In this document: positions 24,562 to 36,240 of the stretch, in pieces
How the letters are laid out: every line of letters starts with the position of its first letter
Position numbering within the stretch: position 1 is the first letter of the stretch
NCBI GenBank assembly: GCA_002197995.1
Contig: NGZR01000005.1
Location: 2,542,001 to 2,606,000, forward strand
Source of the DNA: Gaeumannomyces sp. JS-464
Taxonomy: Eukaryota > Ascomycota > Sordariomycetes > Magnaporthales > Magnaporthaceae
Direction: 5' to 3'
DNA length: 64,000 bases
Position numbers and translations under genes: made by a program
Notes under the pieces: generated by a model
The model's database searches: none
Told to the model about the DNA's origin: nothing
What the model saw: the letters and a program-made list of their open reading frames with translations, nothing else

Positions 24562-26019
24562 ATGGATAATCACAATGGAGTCAAGAGACTGGTAGATTCT
24601 TCCTGCAGGAAACCGAAGTCCACGGCCAGTATCCGGACTCTAACCCAATCCTCGCAGAAAGTCTCTTTGAACGGAGTGTTGATGGCAGACAAAGTCATCA
24701 GATCCAAGCCTCCCGCCATGGCACCCATTCCTCAACCTCTGCGGGTAGGTTTCTCACTTTATTCACAGCTTGGGGCTCCATGCCTTCCACTTCCTCTATC
24801 CTCTCCCACTACGTGCCTCAGTCACTCACAGAGCAAAGCCACCACGACCGCAGCCAACGGCCACACTCCCCTCCCAGGCAACCCGCGGAGATATGGTAAG
24901 TCTGGACCAGATACAGAGATATAAAAAAGGAAAAGCAAGTCACCCGATCCTGACCATACAATACATAGAATGCCTGGGCGCCCAGAAGACCACACTCGCT
25001 ACCGCCCAAGCCCATCCGGACTGTGGCTCCGCTCATCAAAAGCAAGAAGCGCGATGGCTGTTGCGATCCCGTCAGAGACGTGGCCAAGCGGCCACTCAAC
25101 GACTATCCCAACAGGGTCGCAAAGCGCCCGGACCCATCAAACGCCCCCGGCCCGGCGGCGAAGCACAGGAGGATGGACCCGGCGGGTGCGAACAGAGGCT
25201 TCCCTATGCCCGCGCAGCAGCCCCGTCGGGGAGACCTTCCGCCCTTTCGGCACAAGATCGTGACCTCCGGCGCCTCTAGGAAGGCTCACCATGTCCCCAA
25301 GACGGCCACAGGTACAGGCCTGGCGCGCACGCCCGAGTCCATCCTGGCGTTCAGGGCCCCCGCATTCAGGGCCCCCAGCGCGAACCTCACGCCCGATTCC
25401 AAAGCTGGATCGAACGTGGCCTGCGCAAGCGCAAGCAGCTGTCCCACTGACCCCAAGCAAGCGTTGGTCGGAAAGAGCGGCGAGGCGACCAAGGGTCGCC
25501 ATGTCCAGCAGAAGAGCGTGGCTGCGAAATCTCCTCCCGCCACAGCTCCTGTTCCTGCTCCTGGTCCGCGCGATGCTGCCATCGGTGTCCCTGCGGGAGC
25601 TGTCGCGGCGTCGGCTGACCCTCTCAACCTGTTTGCCAGTCTGGAGGTTGCCCCGCAGGGTGAAGCCGGGCTGCTCGCCGATACCTCCAAGTCCGCGGCC
25701 TCCCTCAGCGGCAACAAACACGTCCCCGACGGTCCCCAGGCGACCCCTGACGATCTCCCGATGCCCGAGTTCTTTGCGGACTCCTTCAGAGCCATCTTCG
25801 AGGCCGGCGAGCATCAGGATGCATCCGACGAGACGCTGGCTGGCCTGGCCGAGTCCGCCAGGCTGAACACTCTTCTATACACTGATCTTGACGACCCCAA
25901 CGCCTTCGTGTACCCCATCCCCAAGCCCTTGGTCACACTCACCACTCCGCTCGGCGACTTTTGGGCCCGTCAACGGCCTTTACCCACTCGGCGAGTTCTT
26001 TGCCATCAACGCTCTGTGA
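24562..26019 (+). CDS. Unknown protein, basic/disordered with a hydrophobic, Gly/Pro-containing C terminus
   Basis: The frame opens at ATG 24562 with MDNHNGVKRLVDSS and appears to be split by introns: about 24746-24831 (donor GTAGGT, acceptor CACAG) and one starting at 24897 (GTAAGT). The acceptor of the second and the frame of the next exon do not agree without one base change near 24985. The main exon reads TVAPLIKSKKRDG onward, is rich in Ala, Pro, Ser and Lys, and ends with an ordered stretch: LPMPEFFADSFRAIFEAGEH, LNTLLYTDLDDPNAFVYPIP. A one-base shift near 25964 would give FGPVNGLYPLGEFFAINAL ending at TGA 26017-26019; without it the frame continues to 26084. I do not recognise the family. 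Exon structure is tentative. Confidence 0.5.
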
Positions 26020-26938
26020 GCTGCGAGAAACAGCTGGTTTCTCTCGAGTGTCAACACATCTCAAGAAATTCCAGGCCGCATTGACACTTGCAAGTTGCCA
26101 GCACGCGCGCAAAACGCTGCTAGAGCTTAGTTCGCCCAGAAAGTCTCTGATCTCGACAACATCCCTATTTCTTCTACTAACATCAACGCTTTTGCGCTTT
26201 TCTTCTTCTCCCCACTTCTTTATTTTCCTTTCTTTTTTTTATCTACTGACCCTATGAAATCCACCCGAGGCGGCGTAAATCGAGCTTCGGTACTGAGCAA
26301 GGAAAAGAGAAAAGAAATCTCACGTCGGTCTCGTCTCCAACTTCGAAACCTCCGCCAAGGCAATGCGCACAACGGGCCCTTACACTACTTCCAGGTCCAG
26401 GCTTATCGACGAGTTTGAGCAGGGAGGAGACAGAGGACACCAAAAAAAAAAAAAAAAAACTGGCTAGGATCAGCCCCTATGTCACGCAGACGTCTCGGGG
26501 ATATCAGAGCATTATGGAGAGTATATATTTATATTTACCGCCCGAGATAGTGGCACTGCCTCGTTGGAGGGTCACACAGATGGCTTTCGGGATAAGGAGA
26601 GAAAGAGGAATCCGGAGGGAAATCGAGGCCAATGATGGAATATGGAACACAAAAGCAAATCAAGGCCGAGGAGCACGGGAAGGAATGGCTGGGCGGCAAC
26701 GATTATCCAGTGGAGGAGCAAGGCCACGCTCGGCAGTTCGATTCTAGATGACTAAAGACAGCCGCATGAATCACGTCCCGCAATATTATTTGCACATCTC
26801 CATTGAATAATGAACCTGAAAGTTGGCGCACTGACTACATGGCTGGCACACAGACGAGCAAAGATATCCAGCTGGTGTAGGCAGGGTATCATCATAAAGG
26901 CTTTATTTGTTTTTTTTTTTTGTTCTCCCCCTGCTAGT
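26020..26938. other. Convergent 3' region with a poly-A tract
   Basis: Two convergent genes end on either side. The stretch is AT-rich in places and includes an 18-base A run at 26442-26459. No gene is supported. Confidence 0.5.
26442..26459. repeat. A18 homopolymer
   Basis: An uninterrupted run of 18 A in the convergent 3' region. Its true length cannot be trusted given the indel noise elsewhere. Confidence 0.8.
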
Positions 26939-27891
26939 CTACGTAGAGTAAACTGCGACGTACTCAACCTCCATCATGGAACCATATCCACCCATGGTCC
27001 GGTCATCCGGAGCACCAGGCCCTGGAAAACAAGCAAGTAATGTCAGCATTCGTAACGATAGACATTTCATGGTCCAGAGAAACAGAACAGGGACGAAGGG
27101 GGGTGTAGTCAACGTACAGTCACCACCGACGGCAACGTTCAGGAGGATGAACATGGGGCTGTGAGCGAGCGTGCTCCAGACAGCCTGGTCGTTAATCCTG
27201 GCGCCGGTGACGGTGTGGAACACCTGGCCGTCCTTGGTCCAGGTGATGACCTGCTGCCTCCAGTCCTGGTTGCGGCGGTCGATGCGGACGGCCCAGGTGT
27301 GGAAGCCGTCGTCCGAGATGGGTGTGGTGGCCTGGATGCCGTTCATCTCGTTGCAGGGCCCGCCGGGGACGACGCCGCAGTGCACGGTCGCGTACGCCAC
27401 GGGGTCGCCGTTGAGCTGCTCCATGATGTCGAGCTCCCCGCACTGCGGCCAGGGGTGCCGTGGTGGATCGAGTCGCCCATGGCCCAGAAGGCCGGCCAGA
27501 TGCCGCGCTTGCTGGTCTTGGGGTTCCAGCCGAACCGGATGCCGCCCTCGATGTGGAGCATGCCGCCGACGGGCGCCTCCCACGAGCCCTTGGTCTCGAG
27601 CCGGCCCGACGTCCACTTGCCGCTCGCGTCCTTGTTGGGCACGATCTGGAGCGTGCCGCCGCCCGAGATCTGCATGTTCTTGTTGTCGGCGACGTACCTC
27701 TGGTGCTCGTTGTTGGTGACCCTGCCGCCGTTGATCCGGGTCCAGGCCTCGGGGTTGGGGGAGGATCCGGGCGCGCCCGGGAACCTGTCCTCGAAAATGA
27801 CCTTGAGCCCCTCGCTGCTGCGGTCCGGGGCCTGACCGGCGCATGCGAGCGCGGCCAGGAAGGAGAGGACGAATCCGGTGTGACGAAGCAT
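26939..27891 (-). CDS. Secreted GH16 family beta-glucanase
   Basis: A glycoside hydrolase family 16 enzyme, likely cleaving beta-1,3(4)-glucans outside the cell. The start MLRHTGFVLSFLAALACAGQA (ATG at 27889-27891) is a typical signal peptide. The catalytic motif ELDIME (~27440-27420) contains the nucleophile and acid/base glutamates. Supporting segments are VIFEDRFPG, GRLETKGSW, GIRFGWNPK, GIWPAFWAMG and FILLNVAVGGDW. One intron at 27022-27117 splits the Trp codon, and exon 2 reads PGAPDDRTMGGYGSM to VEYVAVYST. One base is missing near 27463, directly before the catalytic motif, in a CCTGG context. Corrected length is 285 residues, usual for a single-domain GH16. No GPI anchor or carbohydrate-binding module is seen. 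Target could be fungal or plant-wall glucan. Confidence 0.92.
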
Positions 27892-30800
27892 GTTGGTCGC
27901 TGTCTGTAGTCTCTTGGTACCTTGGGGGCTGTAGGCGTTGACAAGCTGTAGTACGGTGTCTTCCGGCTGAAAAGTGTGATGAGTGTTGGAGGGACCAAAG
28001 TCCTGGAAAAGGATAAGATAAATAAACAAAAAAAACAGAAAGAGGGTATATAGGTAAGTCTAGGTAGTCAAGAATGTATGTCTAAGGCGCGGGTAGGAAG
28101 TGAATCGGACCCGGCTTCACTATTGCCCTGGGCAGCGGAAGCTTGAGAGAATAGAGGACTTATAAATACGAACGCGTCCTGCGATGTGAAGAAAGAAGAC
28201 GACACCGCTGACTGGTCTCCTGAGAACCGGGTAAAGAACGAGTGGAGGATGTACCCGTAAGGTACAAGAAACGAAAGTAAAGCACGGAAGACGAGCCGCG
28301 TGTGAGAGGTCGAGACAAGACAGGCCTGGGGACGGGACGACAGGAGAAAGAAAGGACGAGGACCAAGCGGCGTGTGTATATATACGTATACTCCAAGCGG
28401 CAGCGGATCAGAGAGGGGCGGGAGGGTGCTGCCCAGGAGGGCGCAAAGGGGGCTCCATGTCGGCAGTTGCTGCAGGGCAAGGCACGCCCAGGGGGGAGCC
28501 CCGCGGCAAAACGCATGTCCCAAGGCCAAGACCACTCGCCAAGGGCTGCTCCACGCGTCTGCAGTCTTGAGGCGCCTGGGAAAGGCAGCAAGCAGGAACG
28601 GGGCCGTCTGCAAGCGCTGCAGCCACCGTGGGTTCCCTCGCCGGAGACGCTGCCGAGAAACCAGAAGAGAGGTAGACTCCACAGTGCTGGCATGTGGAGG
28701 CCTGACGGCTCGGCTTGATTGGGAAATGAGGAGTGGATAGCCAGGGGAGGCATCCTGGCGCCGTCCAAGGAGACCCAACGGGTTCCAGAAGCCCAGGACG
28801 AACAGGTGGTGCAGCGTGTGGTGAGAAGGACTCGGGGCTGGGGGGCGCGGTCGCGGATAATTTGTTCGATACAGAGTTGCTTTCTTCGCCTGAAGAAGCC
28901 TGATTTGATGCGGGAGCAAAACGGCAAAGATCGACGCTTGCCGAGTGCCGCTCGACCTGTTTCCGTGACCAGCCCAGAGGGGAGGGGTGACAAGGCAAAG
29001 AAACAGAACGATAAAAGGAAAAGTTGTGTTGGACGCCCAGACGATAAGCAGTCCTACGTGGAAGCGTGAGACCGTGTCGTCCGCCATCAGACGAACAATT
29101 CGCGGAGACGGAAAGGCAAGAGATCGAAAAGAAAGCCCCGCTGTTTGTCCAGGCTCTCCCCCTTTTGGGTCGAGCCAGATAGGATAGGGGGCCAAGGGCG
29201 AACGGGAGGAGAGCAGAGGAGACGGCGAGAGTCGGACAGGCCGCGATTGGATCTCGTCCTCCCTCGGTCCTTTATTATGGAGGGTATAATGCGGCAAGAT
29301 ATTTTTCTTGGGCGAGCTGGGCAAGGACGAGATATGGGAGCGAGGAATTGGTGAATGCAGGAAACAGCCAGGATGATGGACAGGCCACAGGCAAACAGGC
29401 AGGCGGTCGTCAAGAGAGAAAAACAAAAATGGACGTCAATGTGTGTTTTGCGCGCAGCCAGGGGTGATGCAGCACACCCCACACGGCCACGCCACCTCAA
29501 TCGAGCCGCACACACCCTCTTACCGGCACGGCATGTTCCTGCGTCGAAGGACGGGCTCCATCTAATCGCGCGGCCTGAAACAGGCCGAGGTGTGCTGTCA
29601 ACACAGAGTGCCATGGCGCCAATAAACAGGCCGTTGGGCTGCATGATTGTGAGAGCACTGGCTTTGGGCCCCACACCCTTTGCGTCTGTTCGTGCTTGGA
29701 CGGCGCCTGCGGAACTCAAGAGTCTCGAGATGGGGGGCTGCCGAGTTGATGCCGACTGAAGGTGAGCCGCATTCACCGTCTTGAGCGTCATGGACCGGGC
29801 TTCCTGGCCACAGCGACATTTCAAGGCAGCGATGGCTGGACGGCGTTTTGGGGGTCCGAGATCCGTGTACGAATGCGCATAAACATGGAAGATGTGGACG
29901 TGAGGCCGCCAGTGATGGCGCCCCTTGAGCCCCTCCAAAGCTGCTGCCCGCTGAGAGACAGGCACGCAAACCGCGCTTCCAATCAAAACGGCTCGTCCGG
30001 CCCAATCGAGCCCTGCACAATGTGTTGTCGCTTCCAATCGCATTGAGGTACCTCCAAGTCGTGGCGACCCCTTCATCCCTGCATGCAGGTGATCAGGTCA
30101 ATCGGCAGATTTCATATCCAACGGAAAAAAGGCAATCACGCATGCAGTCAGTCGGGCAAAAGGAGAGGGAAGAGAGAGGAAAATCCCAACATTCGTTTGT
30201 GTCTTCTCAAACAGCACCCATGCATGCAGGGAGGGAATGGCAGTTTGAGGCGAGGCCATCCACCCATAACGAGCGACCTACCATCAATCGTTCTTCCGAG
30301 CCGTTTGGACGATCCCCGCCCGCTCCAAGGGCCCGCGCACGCGCGCCAGGACAGGGTTCCCGCTGCGGCTCACAGGTTTCGGATTAGGCGAATTTCCCAC
30401 CCAGCGGCTTGGTCTCTCGCCCCCTGCCCCTGCCCCAACCGCGTGTCCCCCACGCATGCATTTTTCTTTCGTGTGGTGGGCCTCGTTGGTTTTGCTCTCA
30501 AGTCCAGCTAGAGTCAGAGGAGATGCATTTCCGTCCGACAAGAAAGAAGATAAACACGCTACAGCCAGGGGTGGCCTCCATACTACGCACAACGCCGCCT
30601 TTCCCGAATTCATCTTGGCCATCCTATTGACGTGGCCGTCACTCTGTCTGTCGGCTTCAAGCATGTCGGATAGCGAGGTTTGAAGTGCATTCGGGGTGGG
30701 GTGCAGTGAGACTAAAGGAGTGCGGAAGAAACCAGGGCACACGGGCTTTTGTTTCGTCAACGGCCTGCTGTGCAAGCTTCTTTTCTTTCTCTGGCCGGTT

Positions 30801-33296
30801 GGTGAAATAATCCCGATATCGGACGCCACATGCAAGCTTGCGAGCGACGCTGGCAGTTTGACCCGACGTGTACTCTCATATTCTTGCACCCGTCTGTCTA
30901 CGGTCCCCGCCGCATTAGTTTACTTAAAGTAACGTCTTTATTCTAGCCTTTCCATTACCTCGCAGCAGCCTTTGATCATGCGCCTCTAGGACGAGTCCAA
31001 GGCAGAGGCTGATAAGAGGCCAGCCTCAGCTCCGAGCCGTCTCCTGACTTGTCCAAGCCGTTTCCGAAGCCATTTGCTTCCTTTCTGATCCTCGGGCACT
31101 AACGTCTTTGCACCTCAGCCTGGGCTCGCGCCTCGTGATCATATAAAGGGCCATCACTATTCTTTCATCTACCTAATAAAGTGTGCGAAGTGCCTAGGTG
31201 GACCTAGCTACCAACTAGAGGAGTAAATCGAGCAAGATACCGTGTCTTGGCTCTTCTATTTGGTGGCTTCAAGTCACATTGTCTAAGGATAATTCCTGAT
31301 TCAATTTCTAAGGCCCTTTCGCTTCTGCTTTCTTTATCACGCGTTCAACCCAACCTCGGGCCTTTACTCGCCGAGGATAGGGACGAACATCAGCGCTAAA
31401 CACGTGGCCATCGGTCTATGGTGCAGCCGATTTGGGTGGCTATCAGCACATAAGTCAATTTCTACAAATCTAGGTAGGTACCTAGATACCTATCTAGCTA
31501 TACAGACGCCGCGCCCCTGGCCAGGAAATCATGCTCGATCTAGCTTAGGTTGAAGGGAACGGCTAGGAAGCTTGCGAAGAACACATGGTCGGTGAAGTTT
31601 GTACCCTATGGGAGCTAACAAGTGTTACTACCCTGCTTGGTTGATTTATAAAAATAAAAATAAAAATAAAAAGGAACAACAGTCGAGACACGGCTATCAC
31701 CGCATTTATGCCTCTAGAGGGCTAATCAACGCTTATGATATGTTGCCTTCTCGACAAGATTTCTAGCAAGCTTGAGATGACACAGGCGACGGAGGCGACG
31801 AACTTGCGAGTGCAGAGGCGGGGTCCAACGCGCCATCGCGATGCAAGCAAGCCAGCGTTGGATACGGGCATGAGGCTAGTGACGCAGCTAACCTTTCCTA
31901 TTCGAGATCGTGGCTGCCTGGTGGTGACGTGGATCACAGCATAGAGCCCGCGTCAAACTCCGGCATATGGCCTCAAGCTCTCACTGACGGTCGGAGGACG
32001 CGAGATGTGGCCAGAGACACACGAGTTTGAACCAATCAATGCATAGGTACCTAGCCAATGTGATGACATTGGTCGAAAGAACGATTTAATAAATACAGGA
32101 TGTCGGTCCTCCTACAGCCTTGCCCACTCGACCACGACATCTTCCTAACCAGCACTTATAAAACGGATAAATAGAAATGACAAAGGGAAGAAGAGGCCGA
32201 AAAATGAGACAACACCGACACGATGGCCGTGAGAGCGGAAATAACAAATCAACTGAAATTTTCGCCTTGCTTTTTTCTTTTTGTTGGTTTTCAGGCATAC
32301 CCCCCTAGGGTTCCTTGTGCCTGCTTGCGGGCCAACTCCGCCTATCATGCGGCAGACACACCGAAGCTCGATCGATCGGCTGGCAGGCGTAGCAAAACCG
32401 AGCGTCTCTGCTGCCGCCACCGTCCACGGCGAAAAAGAGTCCATATCCATCATGTGGCAGGGATACGTGCGCCAAGGTGAAAAAAAAATGGAGTGGTGAA
32501 ATAAAACCATGTCAAAGCCAAAACAGCACGCCCACCGCCCGTTCCCAACCCATCCCCAGCCGAGCTCGTGAGTGCCTATGTGACATTAGTCCGTTGAGAA
32601 ACGAGGCCGCCAACGCGGAAGCGTGGAGCAAGCGACTGTCGTGGACTATCCGGGAAGGGAGGCAAAAAGAGACAAGAAAAAAAAAAGGCAACGCAAAACA
32701 CCAAGATCCCATCAACAAGAAGCCTGAAGAGACAAAAAGCAAACTATCTGGGGTAACAAGGAGAAAGGAGAAGCCAGGGCACCGGATTCGCGAATGCTTG
32801 ACCCGAAAACAATCGACGATGATGACGACAAGGCCAGCGATCAAGCCCGCAGTGAGGAACGAGGATTATGGATAGATGTAGCTGTAAGCCATTTTTTGGA
32901 TATAGACAGGAGAAGAAGTTCCCCGACGGAGAGGAACACGGCCAAGGTGATTGCTGCGGGTGAAGGTGCCAGAAACAGGAGCGGGACTCGGGGGTAGGTC
33001 TAAGCTGAGTCCCATTCTCGGAGTAAAGCGTTGAGAGGAAAATGCGGCTGGACGAGAAGGGGAAAAGATGGGGATAAGTCACAGAAAAAAAGATACAGAA
33101 GAAGCCAGGCCGGAGGAACGCCGTAGTAAATGACCGTGAAACACCGTGAGCAGCTAGATGTGAGGTATAATGTTGGCAGAGACGCAAACAGGTCCCGAGG
33201 CGTGTCCAGATCACGCTATAAGAGCGGATTGTCCGGCAGAGCCCGTGAGATTTGCGGACCCACGACGGCAGTGGGCGGCTCGAGCGAGCAAGATTC
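27892..33296. other. Large gene-poor region (5.4 kb)
   Basis: This lies between the GH16 start and the som1 stop, both minus strand, so it includes the GH16 upstream region and som1 3' sequence. Long frames exist on the minus strand (452 codons at 28068-29426; 329 codons at 29087-30076), but they are Leu/Ser/Pro/Arg-rich with no domains and look like chance frames in GC-rich DNA. From 30930 to 32150 the sequence is AT-richer, with a TAGGTACCTA-type motif at 31470-31500 and 32043-32053 and a TAAAAA repeat. I see no gene, tRNA or transposon protein. Confidence 0.5.
31649..31674. repeat. (TAAAAA)n microsatellite
   Basis: Four consecutive units of TAAAA/TAAAAA in the AT-rich part of the gene-poor region. 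Confidence 0.85.
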
Positions 33297-36240
33297 CTAC
33301 TCTGCCCCGATCTCGTTTGCGCCTTCCATTCCGAAGGTAGTCGAGTTGAAGTCGAACGAGGTTTCTTCGCCGTTATCGTGCAAGAACGTGTCGAAGTCGA
33401 AGCCGTCGAGAACATCCGTCGAGGTAAGCGGGTTGGCGAATTCCATGCTTCCAAAGTCCTAGGTAGCGTGTAGGCCTTGTCAGCACTTTCTCGCATGCAT
33501 GTTCAACATTCTGGCACCGATGGCGGAGCTTACCATATCTGCCATGCCGAACTGGTTCGGGTCCGGGGAGGAGCAACAGGAGGTGCAGCAGCCGGTGCAC
33601 CTGCAGGCGGCTGGCTGTTTGGCAAGGGCTGGGCAACGGGGGCAGTGGTAGGGCCTGGGTTCTGGCCCTTGTTGGCGAAGGTCTGGGACGCCATGGGCGT
33701 GATTGGTGTCGCAGGAGTCGGCGGTTCGCCGTCCGTAGGGGCAGGAGGGGGGTAGAGCCAGCAGCGGCATTGAGATTCGCGTTGGACTTCTTCTGAGTCG
33801 GGGCCCGCTTGTTTAGAATGTTATTATTCACAAAGAGGCCGAGCCTCTGTTCGTGATGGGATGAGACTCACCTTGTCCTTAGCCTTGGAATCCTTCTTTT
33901 TCGGAGCGGCCTTGTTGCCCTGCTGGGGAGTAGGGGAGCCGCATTGCTGACCTGCGGGGACGCAGTCTGGTTCCTTTGGTTTGCGTTGCTGTTCGCCGCA
34001 GCCGTGGGAGGGGGAGGCATAGCAGCCCGCTGCTGAGGGGTCCCGTGGACATGCTGGCCCTGCGGCCCGCCCTGCTGAGGACCCCCTTGCGGACCGCCGG
34101 GCATGGGGTTTCCGTTCGGGCCCCCTTGCCATTGCATGGGCGGACCACCAGGCCCGCCAGGTCCGCCGGGCTGCTGCTGGGGCTGCTGCTGTTGCGCTTG
34201 TTGCTGCTGCTGTTGCTGCGCTTGCTGCTGAGCTTGAAGCTGCTGTTGACGCGCAGCCAGCATCTGTTGCTGCTGTGGGTTCATCTGGTTGAAAGGAGGT
34301 TGCCCGGGGTGAGAGCTCGGGGGTCGTGCCATGCCGTTCATCTGAGCAGCAACCATGCTGCCATTCATCTCGTTCATGCCTTTGTAGAAGTGCGGCGCAC
34401 TGTTAGGGTCCATCTGATTGCCGATGAAACTCATGGGGTTCGGCGACTCCCGGTTTTGAGCACCTTCAGGTAGGGGAGAGCCCATATTGCCGTTGTTTAT
34501 CTGACCGGCACGCTTCATCTCGTTGGGGTTCGGGGACGCACCAGGCCTGGCACCCTGCGGAGAAGCGCCCTGGAAGGGCTGAGCATTTGGTGCTCCAGGG
34601 GGACCTCCCGGCCGCCGGGACCGCCCGGGCCAACACCAGGGCCGTCGGGCCGCTGCAGGCCGGTACCGTTACCGTCCTGCTCCTGCCGAGCCATAAGAAG
34701 ACGCTTCTTGTTCTGCTGCTCGAGAAGCATCAGCTGCATCTGATAGTCCTGCAGCGCATGGTTGCTTCCGCCGGCACCGCCAGGGCCGCCGGGCCTCATG
34801 CCGGGACCGCCAGCCATGTCGCCCGCGTTGTAGTAGGCGTTGATCGCAGTGCTGTCGGGGCCCCCCGGGACCATAGGAGAGCCCTGGCCCTGGGGCCCGC
34901 CAGCGTTGGGCATCGGCTTGTTGGGCATCTGGTTGCCGTGATGCTGTTGGAGATTCTGCGCATACGTCTGTATAGTCTTAGTTTGCACCGCCGGTGACGA
35001 CGAGTTCTGGAGTGTCTGTATTCGGTCAGGGCTCACAGTTCCGGTGGGATCAACGCCGTTGGCGAGGAGCATCTGCTGCATTTGCTGATTAGGGCCGTGG
35101 CCTACCTGCTGGCCTGGCATGCCCTGTCCGGCAGGACGCCCGTTGGGCAACATCCCAGGTTGGTTCGGGTTGAAGGGGCCCGCATCGAGCCGAGCGCGTT
35201 TGGACGGCGAAGGCGCGTTATCGGTCGAGTTCGGCGATGCCGGGCGTTGCCGGTTGCCGTCCATGTCGGAGGGATCGCGCTGCATCTGACCCTGCTTCTG
35301 CTGTGCAAGCATTTGCATCTGGGGGCTGTGAGGAGAGACAACTGCAGATTAGCACACGGTCTTCAAATGCACACACGGTGTCCCAGGTGGCGAAATCGGG
35401 CAGACGCACTTTTGATTATTGGCCATGGCAGCCCGCTGCAGGTTGTTGCCCTTGCCCATCATGTTCATGGCCCCGTTGGTCATGCCTCGCATCATAAGCT
35501 GCTGCTGCTGGTGGGCGGCCGTCATATCTGTGCGCATATTTCGCAACATGTCTTGTTGCGCCGCCTGCCTCATCCGGTTTTGCGCCTGCGAAACAGTGGT
35601 ATTAGACGGTGGAATGGAAACATATACAACCAGACAAGCGCCGGTTGACGCTAGCGGGATCTCACCTGGGTATGGCCAACGTATTGTTTGACCTGCGCAC
35701 TCGTGCTGTGGCCCTTTTGCGCATTCAAGATGTCCCAGAAGATGCAGAACCACTCGTGGAGAAAGCAGCTGTCCGTCTGGGAGGTGGGCAGCGAGGGCGC
35801 CGGAAGGTCCTCCGGGCGCTTCCCGTCGATGTCATCCTTGGAATCGGTATCCATAGGATCATCTCCGAGACCGTTGGTGGTGATATTACCGTTCTCGTCC
35901 CGAATTTCTCTCTTGTCCTTCTTTACATTGAGCTGCGGGTCGCTGTTGAGAACGGCCCGGGCACAATCGTACATCTCAAACCTGTGACGAGCCACAAACG
36001 TCAGCAAAGAAGGGAAAAAGAAGAAGAAAAAAATATAACCCCCATGTTGTCGCGAGAGGCAAGAGATGCCAACAGAGGGCAGGCGAACCTTAGAAAGTAT
36101 TCGTAGATATATGGTTTCAATAGCGTCCTGCTGTTCTTCTGGGGACCGAGTGGCGGCGCGTTGCCGTTGTTCATCATGGGCATAGGGGCCCCGACGGGAC
36201 CGCCCATAGGGCCCATGTTTGCCATGCCGACGTTGTTCAT
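33297..36240 (-). CDS. som1: Som1/Flo8-like LisH-domain transcriptional regulator
   Basis: A nuclear co-regulator of morphogenesis acting with cAMP-PKA signalling (Som1 in Magnaporthe, SomA in Aspergillus, Flo8 in yeast). It starts MNNVGMANMGPMGGP. The LisH motif follows as LLKPYIYEYFLRFEMYDCAR, interrupted by an intron at 35982-36088, then WFCIFWDILNAQKG typical of the LUFS region. Other introns are 35586-35665, 35326-35409, 33808-33871 and 33459-33533. The middle is Gln/Pro/Gly/Met/Asn-rich with a KRARLD basic patch and a long glutamine tract near 34165-34270. The last exon (33297-33458) is acidic: DFGSMEFANPLTSTDVLDGF, ending GANEIGAE. One-base breaks occur near 34607, 33940, 33757 and 33569. 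Corrected length is about 845 residues. Introns 1 to 3 splice in frame without correction. Confidence 0.85.
34165..34275. repeat. Glutamine-coding CAG/CAA-rich tract in som1
   Basis: On the minus strand this encodes a QQQ-rich segment with Ala and Leu interruptions, typical for this regulator family. Length is likely polymorphic. Confidence 0.75.

Noticed and set aside
28068..29426. 452-codon open frame on the minus strand
   Set aside because: Composition is Leu/Ser/Pro/Arg-rich without domains or splice context; it overlaps other long frames in GC-rich DNA and looks like chance.
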